Assembly (NCBI RefSeq): GCF_902506655.1
Contig: NZ_LR734808.1
Span: forward strand, 2,356,001 to 2,420,000
Source: Marinoscillum sp. 108
GTDB lineage: Bacteria > Bacteroidota > Bacteroidia > Cytophagales > Cyclobacteriaceae
Length of the DNA stretch: 64,000 nucleotides
Direction: 5' to 3'
The position numbers and the translations under genes were made by a program. This document shows positions 9,078 through 19,660 of this stretch, piece by piece. The notes beneath the pieces were generated by a model, which was given only the letters and a program-made list of their open reading frames with translations, was not told the origin of the DNA and made no database searches. Numbering within the stretch: position 1 is the stretch's first letter; each line of letters starts with the position of its first letter.

Positions 9078-11273
9078 TCAGACTGAAGCCAGCACCGCAT
9101 AGAGTTTTTCCTGCTCTATAGGCTTGAGCAAAAAACCGTTGAAAAACTGTGAAGATTCATCACCAAAGCCCACCATCACATCAGCGGTGAGGGCATATAT
9201 AGGCGTGTTAACATTGGGGTTGTTCGTATTCCGGATGCGCTGCGAGGCCTCTATGCCATCCATGCTAGGCATATGAATATCCATGAGAATACAATCAAAT
9301 ACCTGTGACTCGGCCAACTTTACCGCCTCCTCGCCATTGCGGGCGTGTACACTTTCCATCCCCCAGTTGCCCAGTAGCTTCAGGGAAACCATGGCATTGA
9401 TCATATTATCCTCCGCCAGCAAAATAGACTTGGGATTGAGTTTTTTCCTTCGGGTTTCGGTTTTCAAGCGGCGCGGCTCTGCCTTTTCCAGATATAGGGT
9501 AAAATAAAAAGTGGCTCCGTGCCCCACCTGACTCTCCACATGGATATTGCTTCCGTGCAACTCAATTAATTTTTTCACAATGGCCAGCCCCAATCCCGAG
9601 CCCCCATATTTTTTGCTTTTGTGAAACTGCGGCTGAGAGAAACTATCAAACACCTCATGAATAAAGTCCTCCTCTATGCCGATCCCCGTATCCACCACAC
9701 TGAATCTGAGCAGGTCTTTATTGTTTTTTGTCTCCCCGTATTCGATATTCAGACTGACGGATCCCTTCTCCGTGAATTTGATAGCATTACTTACCAGGTT
9801 GCCCAAAATCTGAGTAATACGTGTTTCGTCAACCTTATAAAAATCAGAGACCTGTTCTGAAATGTGCATTTTCAAACTGATGCCTTTCTCAATAGCCATG
9901 TTGCTATAGGTAAGACGTATATTTTCCATCAACTTCCTGAACGCCACGGTCGATGGCTGCAACCTCAGTTTGCCTACGTCCAGCTTGTTGAAATCCAGAA
10001 TATCATTAATGATCCTCAGAAGGTTGTTGGAAGAAAAACTGAGTGAACTCAATAGACTTACCTGATCCTCCCGGGCGCTCTCCTGCAATAATGAGGTGAT
10101 GGTGGTCACGGCATTCAGCGGAGTTCTGATCTCATGACTCATCGTAGAGAGGAAGTCCTGCTTCATCTTGGAGGACTGCTCTGCTTTATTCTTTTTATCC
10201 ATGATCTCAGCCTTCTCACGCTGATTTTCAGCATCTTTTTGTAGACGCTCCATGGTAGTGATGGCATCATAGCTGTGGATGACTTTCTGGGTCTGTGCAC
10301 CTATAAGGACTTCCTTTTCGGTCACATAATCCTCGATGTAGCCGAGGGCATTCTCAAAATCCCCACGCTCTTTGAAAATCCGATATAGCAGGTTGTTACA
10401 TTTGGATTTGATCACCACCAGGTTGTACAGTCCTGCGAAATTCAACGCTCCCTTCAGTGCTTCTATCGCCTTGTCCAGATCCCCCTCCTCATAGTACATC
10501 ACCCCAAGCTTGTGGTAGCACATGCCCAATCCCAGCAACTCTCCGATCTCCCTGTGCAGCCGTATGGCTTCCTGGTAGGCCTCTTTGGCACGGTTACTTT
10601 GCCCTTTTTTCACATAGACCTTGGCTTTTCCGTACAGGGCAAATGCCAAGCCCCGCTTATCCCCGAGCTCCTGCTTCATCTGAAATGACCGCTCAATAAG
10701 CTGTTCGGCCTTTTCTGTGTCGTTCTGGTTAAGGTAAATACCCGAAAGGGGGTTATAGGCGTCCGACTCCAGGTCTCTGGCACCGATCCTTCTGGCAGCC
10801 TGGGCAGATCGCTCATAGGCCATGATGGCATTGCGCTCATCACCAAAATACTCGTAAATCCCCCCGAGAAATTTCTGAACTCCAGCCAAATTATAGTAAT
10901 CCTTTGTCCGATTGTAGATATCCAGACAATCCAGGAGATAAATGAGGCTCAGGTGATAATTTTCTGACTTATAATGAATTTCTGCCAGTTGGAATTTGCT
11001 GCGGGCAATGAGCTCCTCCTCGCCCAGCACCTGATAAAGCCCGATGGCTTCCCTGATATAATGAATGGATTGATCAATTTCACCGAGGGCCTGGTGCAAC
11101 TCTGAGAGCTTATACAGACTTCTGGCCATCAGCCCGGTATCATCCAGCTTCATACTGAGCTCAAGCGCTCTGCTAGCCAATCCCAAGCCAATGTGCAAGT
11201 CGATATCCTGCTGATTGGCTCTTTTCAGAAATTGTAAAACTCTCTTCGCATCTGTCAGGTCGGTGTAATACAT
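9078..11273 (-). CDS. Soluble TPR hybrid sensor histidine kinase (TPR-HisKA-HATPase-REC)
   Basis: 731 residues without signal peptide or membrane segment, hence cytoplasmic. About 8 tetratricopeptide repeats (residues 20-330) are followed by a coiled linker (MERLQKDAENQREKAEIMDK). The kinase has phospho-acceptor H380 in MSHEIRTPLN, N-box N496 in GNLVSNAIKF, and G boxes VVDTGIGI and GGSGLGLAIV. A C-terminal receiver has acidic pair E621/D622, phospho-acceptor D665 in LMDIHMPSMDG and K717. TPR-HK proteins usually sense through protein contact. The output partner is not encoded alongside. Neighbours on the same strand are T9SS surface proteins, but each is separated by intergenic DNA, so co-regulation is not shown. 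Confidence 0.92.
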   Translation of the reverse strand: MYYTDLTDAKRVLQFLKRANQQDIDLHIGLGLASRALELSMKLDDTGLMARSLYKLSELHQALGEIDQSIHYIREAIGLYQVLGEEELIARSKFQLAEIHYKSENYHLSLIYLLDCLDIYNRTKDYYNLAGVQKFLGGIYEYFGDERNAIMAYERSAQAARRIGARDLESDAYNPLSGIYLNQNDTEKAEQLIERSFQMKQELGDKRGLAFALYGKAKVYVKKGQSNRAKEAYQEAIRLHREIGELLGLGMCYHKLGVMYYEEGDLDKAIEALKGALNFAGLYNLVVIKSKCNNLLYRIFKERGDFENALGYIEDYVTEKEVLIGAQTQKVIHSYDAITTMERLQKDAENQREKAEIMDKKNKAEQSSKMKQDFLSTMSHEIRTPLNAVTTITSLLQESAREDQVSLLSSLSFSSNNLLRIINDILDFNKLDVGKLRLQPSTVAFRKLMENIRLTYSNMAIEKGISLKMHISEQVSDFYKVDETRITQILGNLVSNAIKFTEKGSVSLNIEYGETKNNKDLLRFSVVDTGIGIEEDFIHEVFDSFSQPQFHKSKKYGGSGLGLAIVKKLIELHGSNIHVESQVGHGATFYFTLYLEKAEPRRLKTETRRKKLNPKSILLAEDNMINAMVSLKLLGNWGMESVHARNGEEAVKLAESQVFDCILMDIHMPSMDGIEASQRIRNTNNPNVNTPIYALTADVMVGFGDESSQFFNGFLLKPIEQEKLYAVLASV

Positions 11274-11440
11274 TCGGCGGTCTGGCTGTTAGCAATCCTG
11301 AAAATACAAAATCCCCACCTTTTGGAGGGCTTTCTATGTAAAAAGAATTTACATAGTCAGTCGGATCAAGAAAGGTTCTTTATCATACCGTTTTAAATAA
11401 ATATCCTCCGGAGCAAGCGCTTTCGGATTTCTGGAAACTC

Positions 11441-11482
11441 CAAAAAAAACAAAGCGCTCCTACAGTACCTGCAGGAGCGCTC
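11441..11482 (-). terminator. Second (distal) terminator after the giant T9SS gene
   Basis: A hairpin of GAGCGCTCC with GGAGCGCT (11453-11482) is followed on the minus strand by TTTGTTTTTTTT. Confidence 0.75.
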
Positions 11483-11491
11483 ATTGATTTC

Positions 11492-11519
11492 AAAAAAACC
11501 AGCCCCCTCGGGGCTGGTT
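11492..11519 (-). terminator. First terminator after the giant T9SS gene
   Basis: AACCAGCCCC pairs with GGGGCTGGTT and is followed on the minus strand by a T7 run, about 35 bp past the stop codon of the 8.1-kb gene. It forms a tandem pair with the hairpin at 11453. Confidence 0.85.
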
Positions 11520-11554
11520 GGAACAGACTCTGTGAGCCTGCCCCCGCCTTAGTA

Positions 11555-14500
11555 TCATTTTTTAACCAGTCTGAAAACCTGGCCTTCTACCTTGATCAAG
11601 TACATTCCAGCAGGCAATTCACCAATCTCCAGCTGATGATTGGTAACACCTGATCGTACCAGATGACCTACTGCATCATAAAGCTCCAATGGTTTGGACT
11701 CTGAAGATTTTATCATCACAAAGTTCACTGCCGGATTTGGATACACCTCTATGAGTTCCGCTCGTTCAACACCCAGTATTGGCTCACCAGCCTCGATGGT
11801 CAGGGTGCCATTTAACAGAACGAATGAATAATTATGATCCATCTCCGCCACCAATACAATGGGATATGCCCCAGGCATACTGGAAGGAGTTGCCGTAGTA
11901 GAAGCTACCGGCTCCTTCTGAAGGTCAGCTTTGGTATCTCCATTCACAAATCCTGAATAAGTCACTGTAAGTGCCGGGATCAAATCACCTTCTGTGATCA
12001 CCACATCATTGGCAGTCACCGTCAACGTGGCTTTCCCAATAGTTAATTCCGCGCTTTCATACTGAAGGTCATAGTTGACACCCGCTGATATGCTACCCAA
12101 GCTAATCAGGTACACGCCTGCGTTCTCTCCAGCTACCCTCATCAAAGCTCCCGATAGTACATCTTCTCCTATCAACTCCCCTCCGGAAATGGAATAGGTC
12201 AATTCAGGATCAGACTCACCATAAACTTTCGTTTTGGCATCAGCAGCCACAGTAAGGGCCGCCTTAGTGATCGTTAATTCTGCGCCTTCATACTGAAGGT
12301 CGTAGTTGACACCTGCTGATACGCTACCCAAACTAATCAGGTACACACCTGCGTTCTCTCCAGCTGCTCTTGCCAAAGCTCCCGATAGTACATCTTCTCC
12401 TATCAACACCCCTCCGGAAATAGAATAGGTCAATTCAGGATCAGACTCACCATAAACTTTCGTTTTGGCATCAGCAGCCACAGTAAGAGGTGCCTTAGTG
12501 ATCGTTAATTCTGCGCCTTCATATTGAAGCTCATAGTTGACTCCCGCTGATACACTACCCAAACTAATCAGGTACACGCCTGCGTTCTCTCCAGCTGCTC
12601 TTGTCAAAGCTCCCGATAGTACATCTTCTCCTATCAACTCCCCTCCGGAAATGGAATAGGTCAATTCAGGATCAGACTCACCATAAACTTTCGTTTTGGC
12701 ATCAGCAGTCACTGTAAGGACAGCTTGTTCAATGGTCAGGTCAGCCTCCTCAAAGTGAAGCTCATAATTGGCTCCAGCCAGCAATGTTCCTTGATTGATT
12801 GTATACGATCCCACATTTTCTCCACTCTCTCTCTCCAATGCTCCCGTGAGCACATCCTCCCCTACCAGATCACCTGCGGTAATCGCATAAGTCAATTCAG
12901 GATCTGACTCGCCATAAACCTTCACCTGATCTATAGCACTCACCGTGAGGCCCTTCGAACTAATGGTCAGCAAACCATCTGTATAGCCTATCTGGTAGTT
13001 GGCTGCAGTGGCTCCCGAAGCGGTGATGGCATACGCTCCAACAGAACTCTCCGCTGATGCCGCTGAGAGCACTACAACAGGGCTATTAAGTACCGTCTCA
13101 TCCTCATCCTTCACAAAACCCTGATAGCTCACTGTCAATGGAGGGTTTTCATCTCCATAAACCTTTGACACATCGTCTGCACTAATCATCAGGCTAGCCT
13201 GATGCACTGTCAATGCACCACTGGTGTATGTAAACGCATAGTTATTGTCTTCTGCATCTTCATTGGCCAGCAGGGTATAAGTACCTGCATTGGTGACCAA
13301 AGCAGAAGCAACTGCCCCGCTACCAGGGGTAGCTATATCTGTAAGATCATCACCATTTACAAACCCGGTATAGCTCAGTGTATAAATGGGTTCTGCTTCA
13401 CCATAGGTTATTGCTGCATCCTCTACAGTCACCTCCAGAGTGGCTTTGCCAATGGTCAGCACATTCTGAACTTCTTCGGCTGCCACATACACATCATCAC
13501 CCACCTGAGTAGCCGTGATGGTTGCACTTCCTGCGCTTACCACGGTAGCTAATGTGCCATCTATGGTCACAATGTCCTCATTCGAGCTAACAAAAGACAC
13601 TTCCAAACCTGATGATGCAAATGCGACCAGCTCAAAAGCGCCATCTCCATAGACTTTCACATAGGTGGTATCAAAAGTAATCTCCTGATGGAGAGCGCTT
13701 ACATTTACAGCAAACTCCTCCGTAACCGAGCCACCTAATGGATCAGTGACCGTAAGTGACACCATGGAGGTACCCACTGACAACTGAGTAATGGACAGTA
13801 CGGTGCCTGTTAAACTCACTTCAGCTACCACATCAGAACCATTAATCATAGTATAAGACAGTTCCTGACCTTCGGGGTCTTCAAAGTTGGCTGCAATGTC
13901 GAGCGTAAACACTTCGGAAGACCTGGTTAATTCCACATCCTCGAGAGGGGTGACCACCGGGTTGGCGTTCACATCGATTTCGAATTTTTCGGTAGCAGTG
14001 TTTCCGGTAGCATCGCGGGCGGTGAGGGTGATTAACGAATGACCATATCCAGTCTCTGTCAGTACCAGATTACCATCCAGAATAGTGGCCGCAATGGCGG
14101 TTTCATCTGAATTGCTCACCGAAAGGCTCAACACATCTCCTTGAGCATCCACAAATACATCACTCACATCAATAGAGAGAGTACCAAACCCTTCGTTTAG
14201 CTGTAAGTCCTCAAGGAACCGATCAACGATAATTCCCTTCACGGAAAGTGAAATTGGAGTCCTCACTTCCCTATTTGCTGGGTCATTGCTCAAAATAGCA
14301 AGTGGTAATTCGAAATCTCCGTCAAAACTGGAGTTCGGATTATAGGTAACTAACACAGTGACCGTTTTACCTGGAGCAATCACACCTTCCGTATCAGAAA
14401 AGGATACTGCGTTGTACTCCGGACCGAATGCGACTTTTCTTCTATAGGAGAAGCCTCCCCCATTCCCATCCTCCGTCCAGCTATCCCAGCTGATGTCATA

Positions 14501-17500
14501 GTATTGATCTGATTTAATATCATGCATGGAAAATGTTCTTCCCGGCTGTTCATTGGGTGGGTAGGCCACATCTCTCCACTTGCCATATTCGTTGGCACTA
14601 ACAGTGATAAAAGGACCTGGTATCGCAGAGCCATCACCGAGCCATTCTGTGCCCTTAGGTGATTCGTAATTGGACCTGTTGTATTGCGTTTCCAGGGCTA
14701 TATTGAAAATACCCCGCTCATTTTGTCTGGTGATCCAGAGATGATCAGAGACTCTATCCTGAAATGCTTCAAGTTTGTAATCTGCATAATCCGGCTTGAC
14801 AAATGAGATTTCCTCTCCATAGGTGCCCAGTGACCAGTTTAGGTCAAAGTCTCCACTATTAGAGATTGCGAATGATCGCGTAATCGTTTCTCCCAAAAAC
14901 AGTGAAGCATTGAGGTTGGGTTTCACTACGGATATGGTAGCTGCAGTAGCTCCTGATCCGGAAACGCCCACCTCGAAACTTGGATTGGCAGCATCGTCTG
15001 TAGTGATGGTGATAAGGCCACTAAAATCACCGGAGGATGGTGGATTGAAAGCCACTGCTACCGTTTTGGTTTCATTTGCTTTGATGCGAACACTCTCAGA
15101 ATCCACTGTGAACGCCGGATGATCTGAAGCCAAACTGATCACACCACTGGCCGAACCGGAGTTGGTGATGGATATTTCCTGATAAGATTTATCTCCTATT
15201 GGGGATATCCCAAAAGCCAAGGACTCCTCTGCCACCGACAATGCCGGAGCTCCAAGTACAGTGATTTTACCTACCACCTTTTTTGATGGCGCCAGGCCAT
15301 TGTGGAACAGGGTAAACTCCTGATAATGCACGCCGGCGTCCAGCCCTTCCGCACTCAGACTCAACTCCACAACTTCCGCTTCGCCCGGAAGAATTTCGCC
15401 CTCATTTGGAGAAATGCTACCAACTTCGGCGTAGTAAAATCCCATTGCTCCATTGTTGGTATAGTTGGTAAAAAAGAAATCAAAATATCGACCCTCCTCT
15501 ACCATATAGAGAGATACCACTTTCCCGGGTAGGTTGTTAAAATTGTAACTCAAAGAATAAACCAGACTATTCCAATCGGCGGAATATGCCGTTGATAAAA
15601 GATCTTTCGTAGCTCCCAAAGCCCATTTGACCGAAGACGGGTTATAGCTATAGTTACTGGTTTCCTTGATGTTAAAAGGCCCATTGTAGCCATTTCTGGT
15701 AATCCAGACCTTATCGCTTAAATGAAGCTGATTTGCTTCCAGTTTGTAATCAGTCAGCTCTTCCTTCATGAAGAATCCGGACCATAGGCTCCACCCAAGG
15801 TTGGTACCTCCGGTATTGGAGAGGGTAACTGTCTTTTTAACCAACCCTCCACTTATCATCGTGGCAGCTATGGTATCCGCACTCACCGTCACCTCAGGGC
15901 CATAGAAACCCTCAGCAGAAACTGCAAGGTTTAATACAGGCTCATCAGCGTCATTGCTACTGATGGTGATGGTTCCTTCGTAGATGGTTTCAGTTTCCGG
16001 TGTGAATCGGGGATAAATGGCTTTGGAAGTACCACCAGGAATCACAAACGAAGAAGTTTCGAAAGAGAATACCTCATTATCAGTACTCAAGGTGATTTCG
16101 AGATCAGCGCCACCAAGGTTGTTTATTTCTATTGCGGATTCTGCAGTATGCGTTTTTCCGATAGGAAAAGAACCAAAATCCAGGGGATCCATCGCTACTT
16201 CGATCTCAGGCTCACCATCTACATGTAGCTTGAAAGTAATCAGCTGTTCTGGATTATTAGGGTCATTCGTCGCAATCCTATAGGTAAACTCATGATCACC
16301 CGCCGTAGTATTTACTGCAGAGAAGTATAGGGGAACGTCTACCGATGCTCCGGCCTCCACTACACCCTCATATGCTCCCAGGCCAAGCCACCTCACACCT
16401 GCGCGCCGCTCATAAGCAAAACCACCTCCGCCAAGGCCTTCACCAGATGTCCAACTGGTAAAATGAAAATCATAGTACAAATCATCAGGAATCATGTGCA
16501 TGGAGATCTTAGCATTATTCATAAGGTCTCCGCCATCCCAGAAATCGGTGAAATAACTGTATTCGGTAGATTCATAAGTAGAAGCCCCATTACCCCACTC
16601 GAATGTCTCCGCAACCCGAGTATACTCATCTGCTTCCAAAATATTGAAAAGCCCTCGCTCATTCGCGCGAGTCAACCATACATGATCCGTAATCCTGTCC
16701 TGAGCAGACGCATCAGTGGTCAGCGCAAAATCTTCCTTCTCGAAGTAAACATCATAAGCCACTGCCCATTCCATCTGCCCGAGTCCGTTGTTCTGAATAG
16801 ACAGTTGCTGCACAGAGCTGCTACCAAACGCCAGCGTATCATAGAATATCACCTCGTTCATGGCAAAAACCGGCACATCCAGTATTAGACCTGAAACCTC
16901 AATGGTATATTCAGAATGCTCAGAATCATTGGTAGTCAATGTGAGTGTGGCGACAATAGGTCCAACAACTGATGAATGAACCGTCACTGGAAGCTTATGT
17001 GAGCTCCCCGCAGGAATAGAAATACCGTCATAGCTTATCTCAAAACTACTATTATCAATAACCACAGAAGCGATCTCCAGCACATCCGAGCCACTATTTC
17101 GAATCCTTACTTCAAATGTCTTAGCCACCCCTTGAACCGTAGACCCGAAATCGTAGGTCTGATCCGTCTCCGAAATATCAGGAGTTCCTGTAGTGGTAAT
17201 GGTAATTGGCACGATGGCCGATGGTAAAAGGGGATCGTTTGATTCCACGGTAACCGATCCTGAATAGGTACCCGCCGGCATATTGCCGTTCACATTGATT
17301 ACGGCATAGTCTGTCATGCCTGCAGCTGTGGATGTTGGCAGAATCTCCCTGCGCACATACGAATACCCTCCTGGGGTGTAGTTACTATAATTATCCGGTG
17401 ACCAGGTAATGAAATCCAGATCAAAATACCTGTCTTCCGCAGGAATGTAGATGGAAACCGTCTTTCCGGGCAGCTCGCTCGCATTGCCCACAGCATTCGG

Positions 17501-19660
17501 GAAGTAACTTACATAGTCTTCCGCACTCAGGTATCGGGCAGAGCCCAATGCATATCTGATTTCAGGACTACCATTGTAGTTACCCATATTACTGTAGAAG
17601 TTCCGCACCAGCGATACATTTTCCGTCAGGCTATCCCGATACTCCGGCAAGTTGGTGTTTACATTTTCTGGCTTTTCAAAAAACACCTCCAGCTCGGGGT
17701 TACTCTTATATTCCGGATTGATCCACTTAAATACCTCATAGCGAGTGTAAGACAGACCTCCACCAGCTCCGCAGCAAGTCCATGAATCGATGTGTAAATC
17801 GAAGTATCTTTCCTCAGAAGGTATATAAATCGAAAGAATCTGACCAGGTAGATCACTGGCACTACTATTAACCCCAGACCTGAAATCACTCTTGTATTTG
17901 GTGGAATTATTCTCTTTGGCAGACCCCAATGCATACATTATTGGCGCAGAAAGGTAGTTATATATCCCTCCTTCATCATCCCTTGCCAGCTCCACGTTTG
18001 GAGTGAGTCGGTCACGATTCTGTGACAGAGAGATGTCGGCATGGTCTTTCTTTTCAAAAAAAGAGCCAGCAGATGAAACGGCCCCAGTGACCGAAAAATC
18101 CCATTTCAAATCAGATGTTCCATTATTGAAAATGGCCAGGCTGTCTTTAGTGCTTTCTCCATGGCCCATATCAAAGGCCAGGCTTGAAGGAGAGATGGAC
18201 AAAACAGGTGCCCCTACCGCCGAAGCGGACAAGTCAACATACAGAGAGTCTTCTTCATGGTCACTCACTATCAGCAATTGACCGGAATGTGATCCGGCAG
18301 ACTTGGGGATAAACTTCACAGGAACGGACATACTGGCTCCCGGCTTTATCGTAAGTGTTTTCCTGGTAGGGGAAAAAACAGGGTTATCACTCGAAATATC
18401 TGTGATGTGCAGATCTGCAGTTCCTGTAGAATGAAGGATCAAAGTCCCGGTCGAGGATGCTCCAGTATATGTTTCCATAAATACGGGTGTAGTGTAATCC
18501 AGCTCCGGACTTCCGTCCACCACTGCAGTCAACTGTAGCGTTACGTTCGGGCGGCCAGTATCATTGGAGGTGATCACGAACGGCCACTGATAGGTGCCCT
18601 CATTACATACCGCAAATGTGATGGTATACTCTGCGGAGGCTCCGGCCTCAATAGAACCACTCAACGCACTAAAGTTGGCACACATTCCCTGAGTATTGGT
18701 GCTCGTGCTACCACTCCAGTTCAGTGTGGATCCACCATTGTTGAAAATTGTAAACGTCCTTTCAATCGGCCCCTCTGCATTGTCCATACTCACAGAGATG
18801 GTAGATTCCGATAACTCAATTTGGGGTACCGGAAGTACCTCAAGCTTCACCACCACTGTGGTGACAGGCTGGCTGGGGTCATTACTGGCAATGTCGACAT
18901 GCCCGAAATGAGTGCCTGATTCCAATCCCGCATCACTTAGCAGGATACTCACGGACTCGGTATTACCTGCTAATATCTCCCCGGTATAGGAAGCAGTCAG
19001 GTTGTAAAAGGGGAGCATCTCCTTTCTGATATACGTAAAACCTCCACCGGTTTTTCCACCACTCCATTGCTGCATGTAAATAGAATAGTATTTACTGGAG
19101 GATCCATTGGCGAAATCAATCTTCAGAGTAGCCGTATCCCCCACTAGTGACTGAGGATCATTACCATGCATGGTGTTGAAGGTAGTGAAATCTCCTGGCG
19201 ACACCTCATTGACAGTGCCCAGTGCCCAGGAAGTACCCTCCGGTGAGCTGGTCTCTGAAGCTACTTCGCTTTTGGCGTTGAACAAACTCTTGGTTTCATC
19301 TCTGGTAAGCCAGACATGAGTTGCAATGCGATCCTGGTTAGCAGGCAAGAGCCAGTTGGCATAATTCGCTTTCGTGAATACTACCGACTTGGCAGTACCA
19401 TAGGCATTTCGCTCCGTATAGGAGTCAATGACCAAAGGAGCATCTCCCGAATTGGTAATATTAAAAGATACCCCAGCGGTCCCTCCTGATTGAACAACCG
19501 CCGAGATGGTATCCGTGGAAACATATAATTGCTGCTGAGCAGTAGCCATCGAGGCTCCGAAGCTGAAGACGATCACAAAACTCAGTGCTTTCCATAGCAC
19601 ACGTGCAAATCCGGGTCTCTTACCCGATTCGGTCTGAAATAAATGGTAAACTTGATTCAT
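11555..19660 (-). CDS. Giant repeat-built cell-surface protein with T9SS sorting domain (choice-of-anchor/ASH-like, Ig-like and MBG repeats)
   Basis: About 2,700 residues from the ATG at 19658-19660. This start is chosen because it gives a proper signal peptide (ALSFVIVFSFGASMATAQ), while the longer frame adds 79 residues of non-signal sequence. The N-terminal two thirds alternate ASH/choice-of-anchor-D-like beta-sandwiches with six copies of a 115-130 residue module (see repeat entry). Then come two cadherin/Ig-like domains (about 13.7-14.2 kb) and an Ig-like repeat. About seven MBG-type repeats (KVYGESDPELTY, GDVLSGAL) follow at about 11.8-13.5 kb. The T9SS CTD is EVYPNPAVNFVMIKSS to GMYLIKVEGQVFRLVKK. 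No catalytic motif is seen. It is probably an adhesin or matrix protein at the cell surface, by inference from architecture. Confidence 0.88.
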   Translation of the reverse strand: MNQVYHLFQTESGKRPGFARVLWKALSFVIVFSFGASMATAQQQLYVSTDTISAVVQSGGTAGVSFNITNSGDAPLVIDSYTERNAYGTAKSVVFTKANYANWLLPANQDRIATHVWLTRDETKSLFNAKSEVASETSSPEGTSWALGTVNEVSPGDFTTFNTMHGNDPQSLVGDTATLKIDFANGSSSKYYSIYMQQWSGGKTGGGFTYIRKEMLPFYNLTASYTGEILAGNTESVSILLSDAGLESGTHFGHVDIASNDPSQPVTTVVVKLEVLPVPQIELSESTISVSMDNAEGPIERTFTIFNNGGSTLNWSGSTSTNTQGMCANFSALSGSIEAGASAEYTITFAVCNEGTYQWPFVITSNDTGRPNVTLQLTAVVDGSPELDYTTPVFMETYTGASSTGTLILHSTGTADLHITDISSDNPVFSPTRKTLTIKPGASMSVPVKFIPKSAGSHSGQLLIVSDHEEDSLYVDLSASAVGAPVLSISPSSLAFDMGHGESTKDSLAIFNNGTSDLKWDFSVTGAVSSAGSFFEKKDHADISLSQNRDRLTPNVELARDDEGGIYNYLSAPIMYALGSAKENNSTKYKSDFRSGVNSSASDLPGQILSIYIPSEERYFDLHIDSWTCCGAGGGLSYTRYEVFKWINPEYKSNPELEVFFEKPENVNTNLPEYRDSLTENVSLVRNFYSNMGNYNGSPEIRYALGSARYLSAEDYVSYFPNAVGNASELPGKTVSIYIPAEDRYFDLDFITWSPDNYSNYTPGGYSYVRREILPTSTAAGMTDYAVINVNGNMPAGTYSGSVTVESNDPLLPSAIVPITITTTGTPDISETDQTYDFGSTVQGVAKTFEVRIRNSGSDVLEIASVVIDNSSFEISYDGISIPAGSSHKLPVTVHSSVVGPIVATLTLTTNDSEHSEYTIEVSGLILDVPVFAMNEVIFYDTLAFGSSSVQQLSIQNNGLGQMEWAVAYDVYFEKEDFALTTDASAQDRITDHVWLTRANERGLFNILEADEYTRVAETFEWGNGASTYESTEYSYFTDFWDGGDLMNNAKISMHMIPDDLYYDFHFTSWTSGEGLGGGGFAYERRAGVRWLGLGAYEGVVEAGASVDVPLYFSAVNTTAGDHEFTYRIATNDPNNPEQLITFKLHVDGEPEIEVAMDPLDFGSFPIGKTHTAESAIEINNLGGADLEITLSTDNEVFSFETSSFVIPGGTSKAIYPRFTPETETIYEGTITISSNDADEPVLNLAVSAEGFYGPEVTVSADTIAATMISGGLVKKTVTLSNTGGTNLGWSLWSGFFMKEELTDYKLEANQLHLSDKVWITRNGYNGPFNIKETSNYSYNPSSVKWALGATKDLLSTAYSADWNSLVYSLSYNFNNLPGKVVSLYMVEEGRYFDFFFTNYTNNGAMGFYYAEVGSISPNEGEILPGEAEVVELSLSAEGLDAGVHYQEFTLFHNGLAPSKKVVGKITVLGAPALSVAEESLAFGISPIGDKSYQEISITNSGSASGVISLASDHPAFTVDSESVRIKANETKTVAVAFNPPSSGDFSGLITITTDDAANPSFEVGVSGSGATAATISVVKPNLNASLFLGETITRSFAISNSGDFDLNWSLGTYGEEISFVKPDYADYKLEAFQDRVSDHLWITRQNERGIFNIALETQYNRSNYESPKGTEWLGDGSAIPGPFITVSANEYGKWRDVAYPPNEQPGRTFSMHDIKSDQYYDISWDSWTEDGNGGGFSYRRKVAFGPEYNAVSFSDTEGVIAPGKTVTVLVTYNPNSSFDGDFELPLAILSNDPANREVRTPISLSVKGIIVDRFLEDLQLNEGFGTLSIDVSDVFVDAQGDVLSLSVSNSDETAIAATILDGNLVLTETGYGHSLITLTARDATGNTATEKFEIDVNANPVVTPLEDVELTRSSEVFTLDIAANFEDPEGQELSYTMINGSDVVAEVSLTGTVLSITQLSVGTSMVSLTVTDPLGGSVTEEFAVNVSALHQEITFDTTYVKVYGDGAFELVAFASSGLEVSFVSSNEDIVTIDGTLATVVSAGSATITATQVGDDVYVAAEEVQNVLTIGKATLEVTVEDAAITYGEAEPIYTLSYTGFVNGDDLTDIATPGSGAVASALVTNAGTYTLLANEDAEDNNYAFTYTSGALTVHQASLMISADDVSKVYGDENPPLTVSYQGFVKDEDETVLNSPVVVLSAASAESSVGAYAITASGATAANYQIGYTDGLLTISSKGLTVSAIDQVKVYGESDPELTYAITAGDLVGEDVLTGALERESGENVGSYTINQGTLLAGANYELHFEEADLTIEQAVLTVTADAKTKVYGESDPELTYSISGGELIGEDVLSGALTRAAGENAGVYLISLGSVSAGVNYELQYEGAELTITKAPLTVAADAKTKVYGESDPELTYSISGGVLIGEDVLSGALARAAGENAGVYLISLGSVSAGVNYDLQYEGAELTITKAALTVAADAKTKVYGESDPELTYSISGGELIGEDVLSGALMRVAGENAGVYLISLGSISAGVNYDLQYESAELTIGKATLTVTANDVVITEGDLIPALTVTYSGFVNGDTKADLQKEPVASTTATPSSMPGAYPIVLVAEMDHNYSFVLLNGTLTIEAGEPILGVERAELIEVYPNPAVNFVMIKSSESKPLELYDAVGHLVRSGVTNHQLEIGELPAGMYLIKVEGQVFRLVKK
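12030..12722 (-). repeat. Three near-identical 231-bp tandem repeats encoding MBG modules
   Basis: The landmark CCATAAACTTTCGTTTTGGC starts at 12219, 12450 and 12681, giving an exact period of 231 bp (77 codons). The copies differ at only a few scattered positions, while the neighbouring MBG copies at 12.7-13.5 kb are clearly diverged. This implies recent duplication or gene conversion. Confidence 0.92.
14423..19380 (-). repeat. Six diverged copies of a 115-130 residue module inside the giant protein
   Basis: Copies lie at about 19010-19380, 17718-18065, 17335-17690, 16386-16755, 15410-15780 and 14423-14815. Each has the same order of motifs. First is an F-x-K start. Then comes Q-[DN]-R-[IL]-[ST]-x-x-VW[LI]TR with G-[LIP]-[FY]-N-I soon after. 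A WALG/WGNG patch follows, then L-x-G-x-x-x-S-[IM]-[YH] near YYDFxFxSWT. The end is GGGFSYxRR. I recall similar SWTxGxGGGFSYxR segments in other bacterial secreted proteins but know no named family. Confidence 0.85.
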
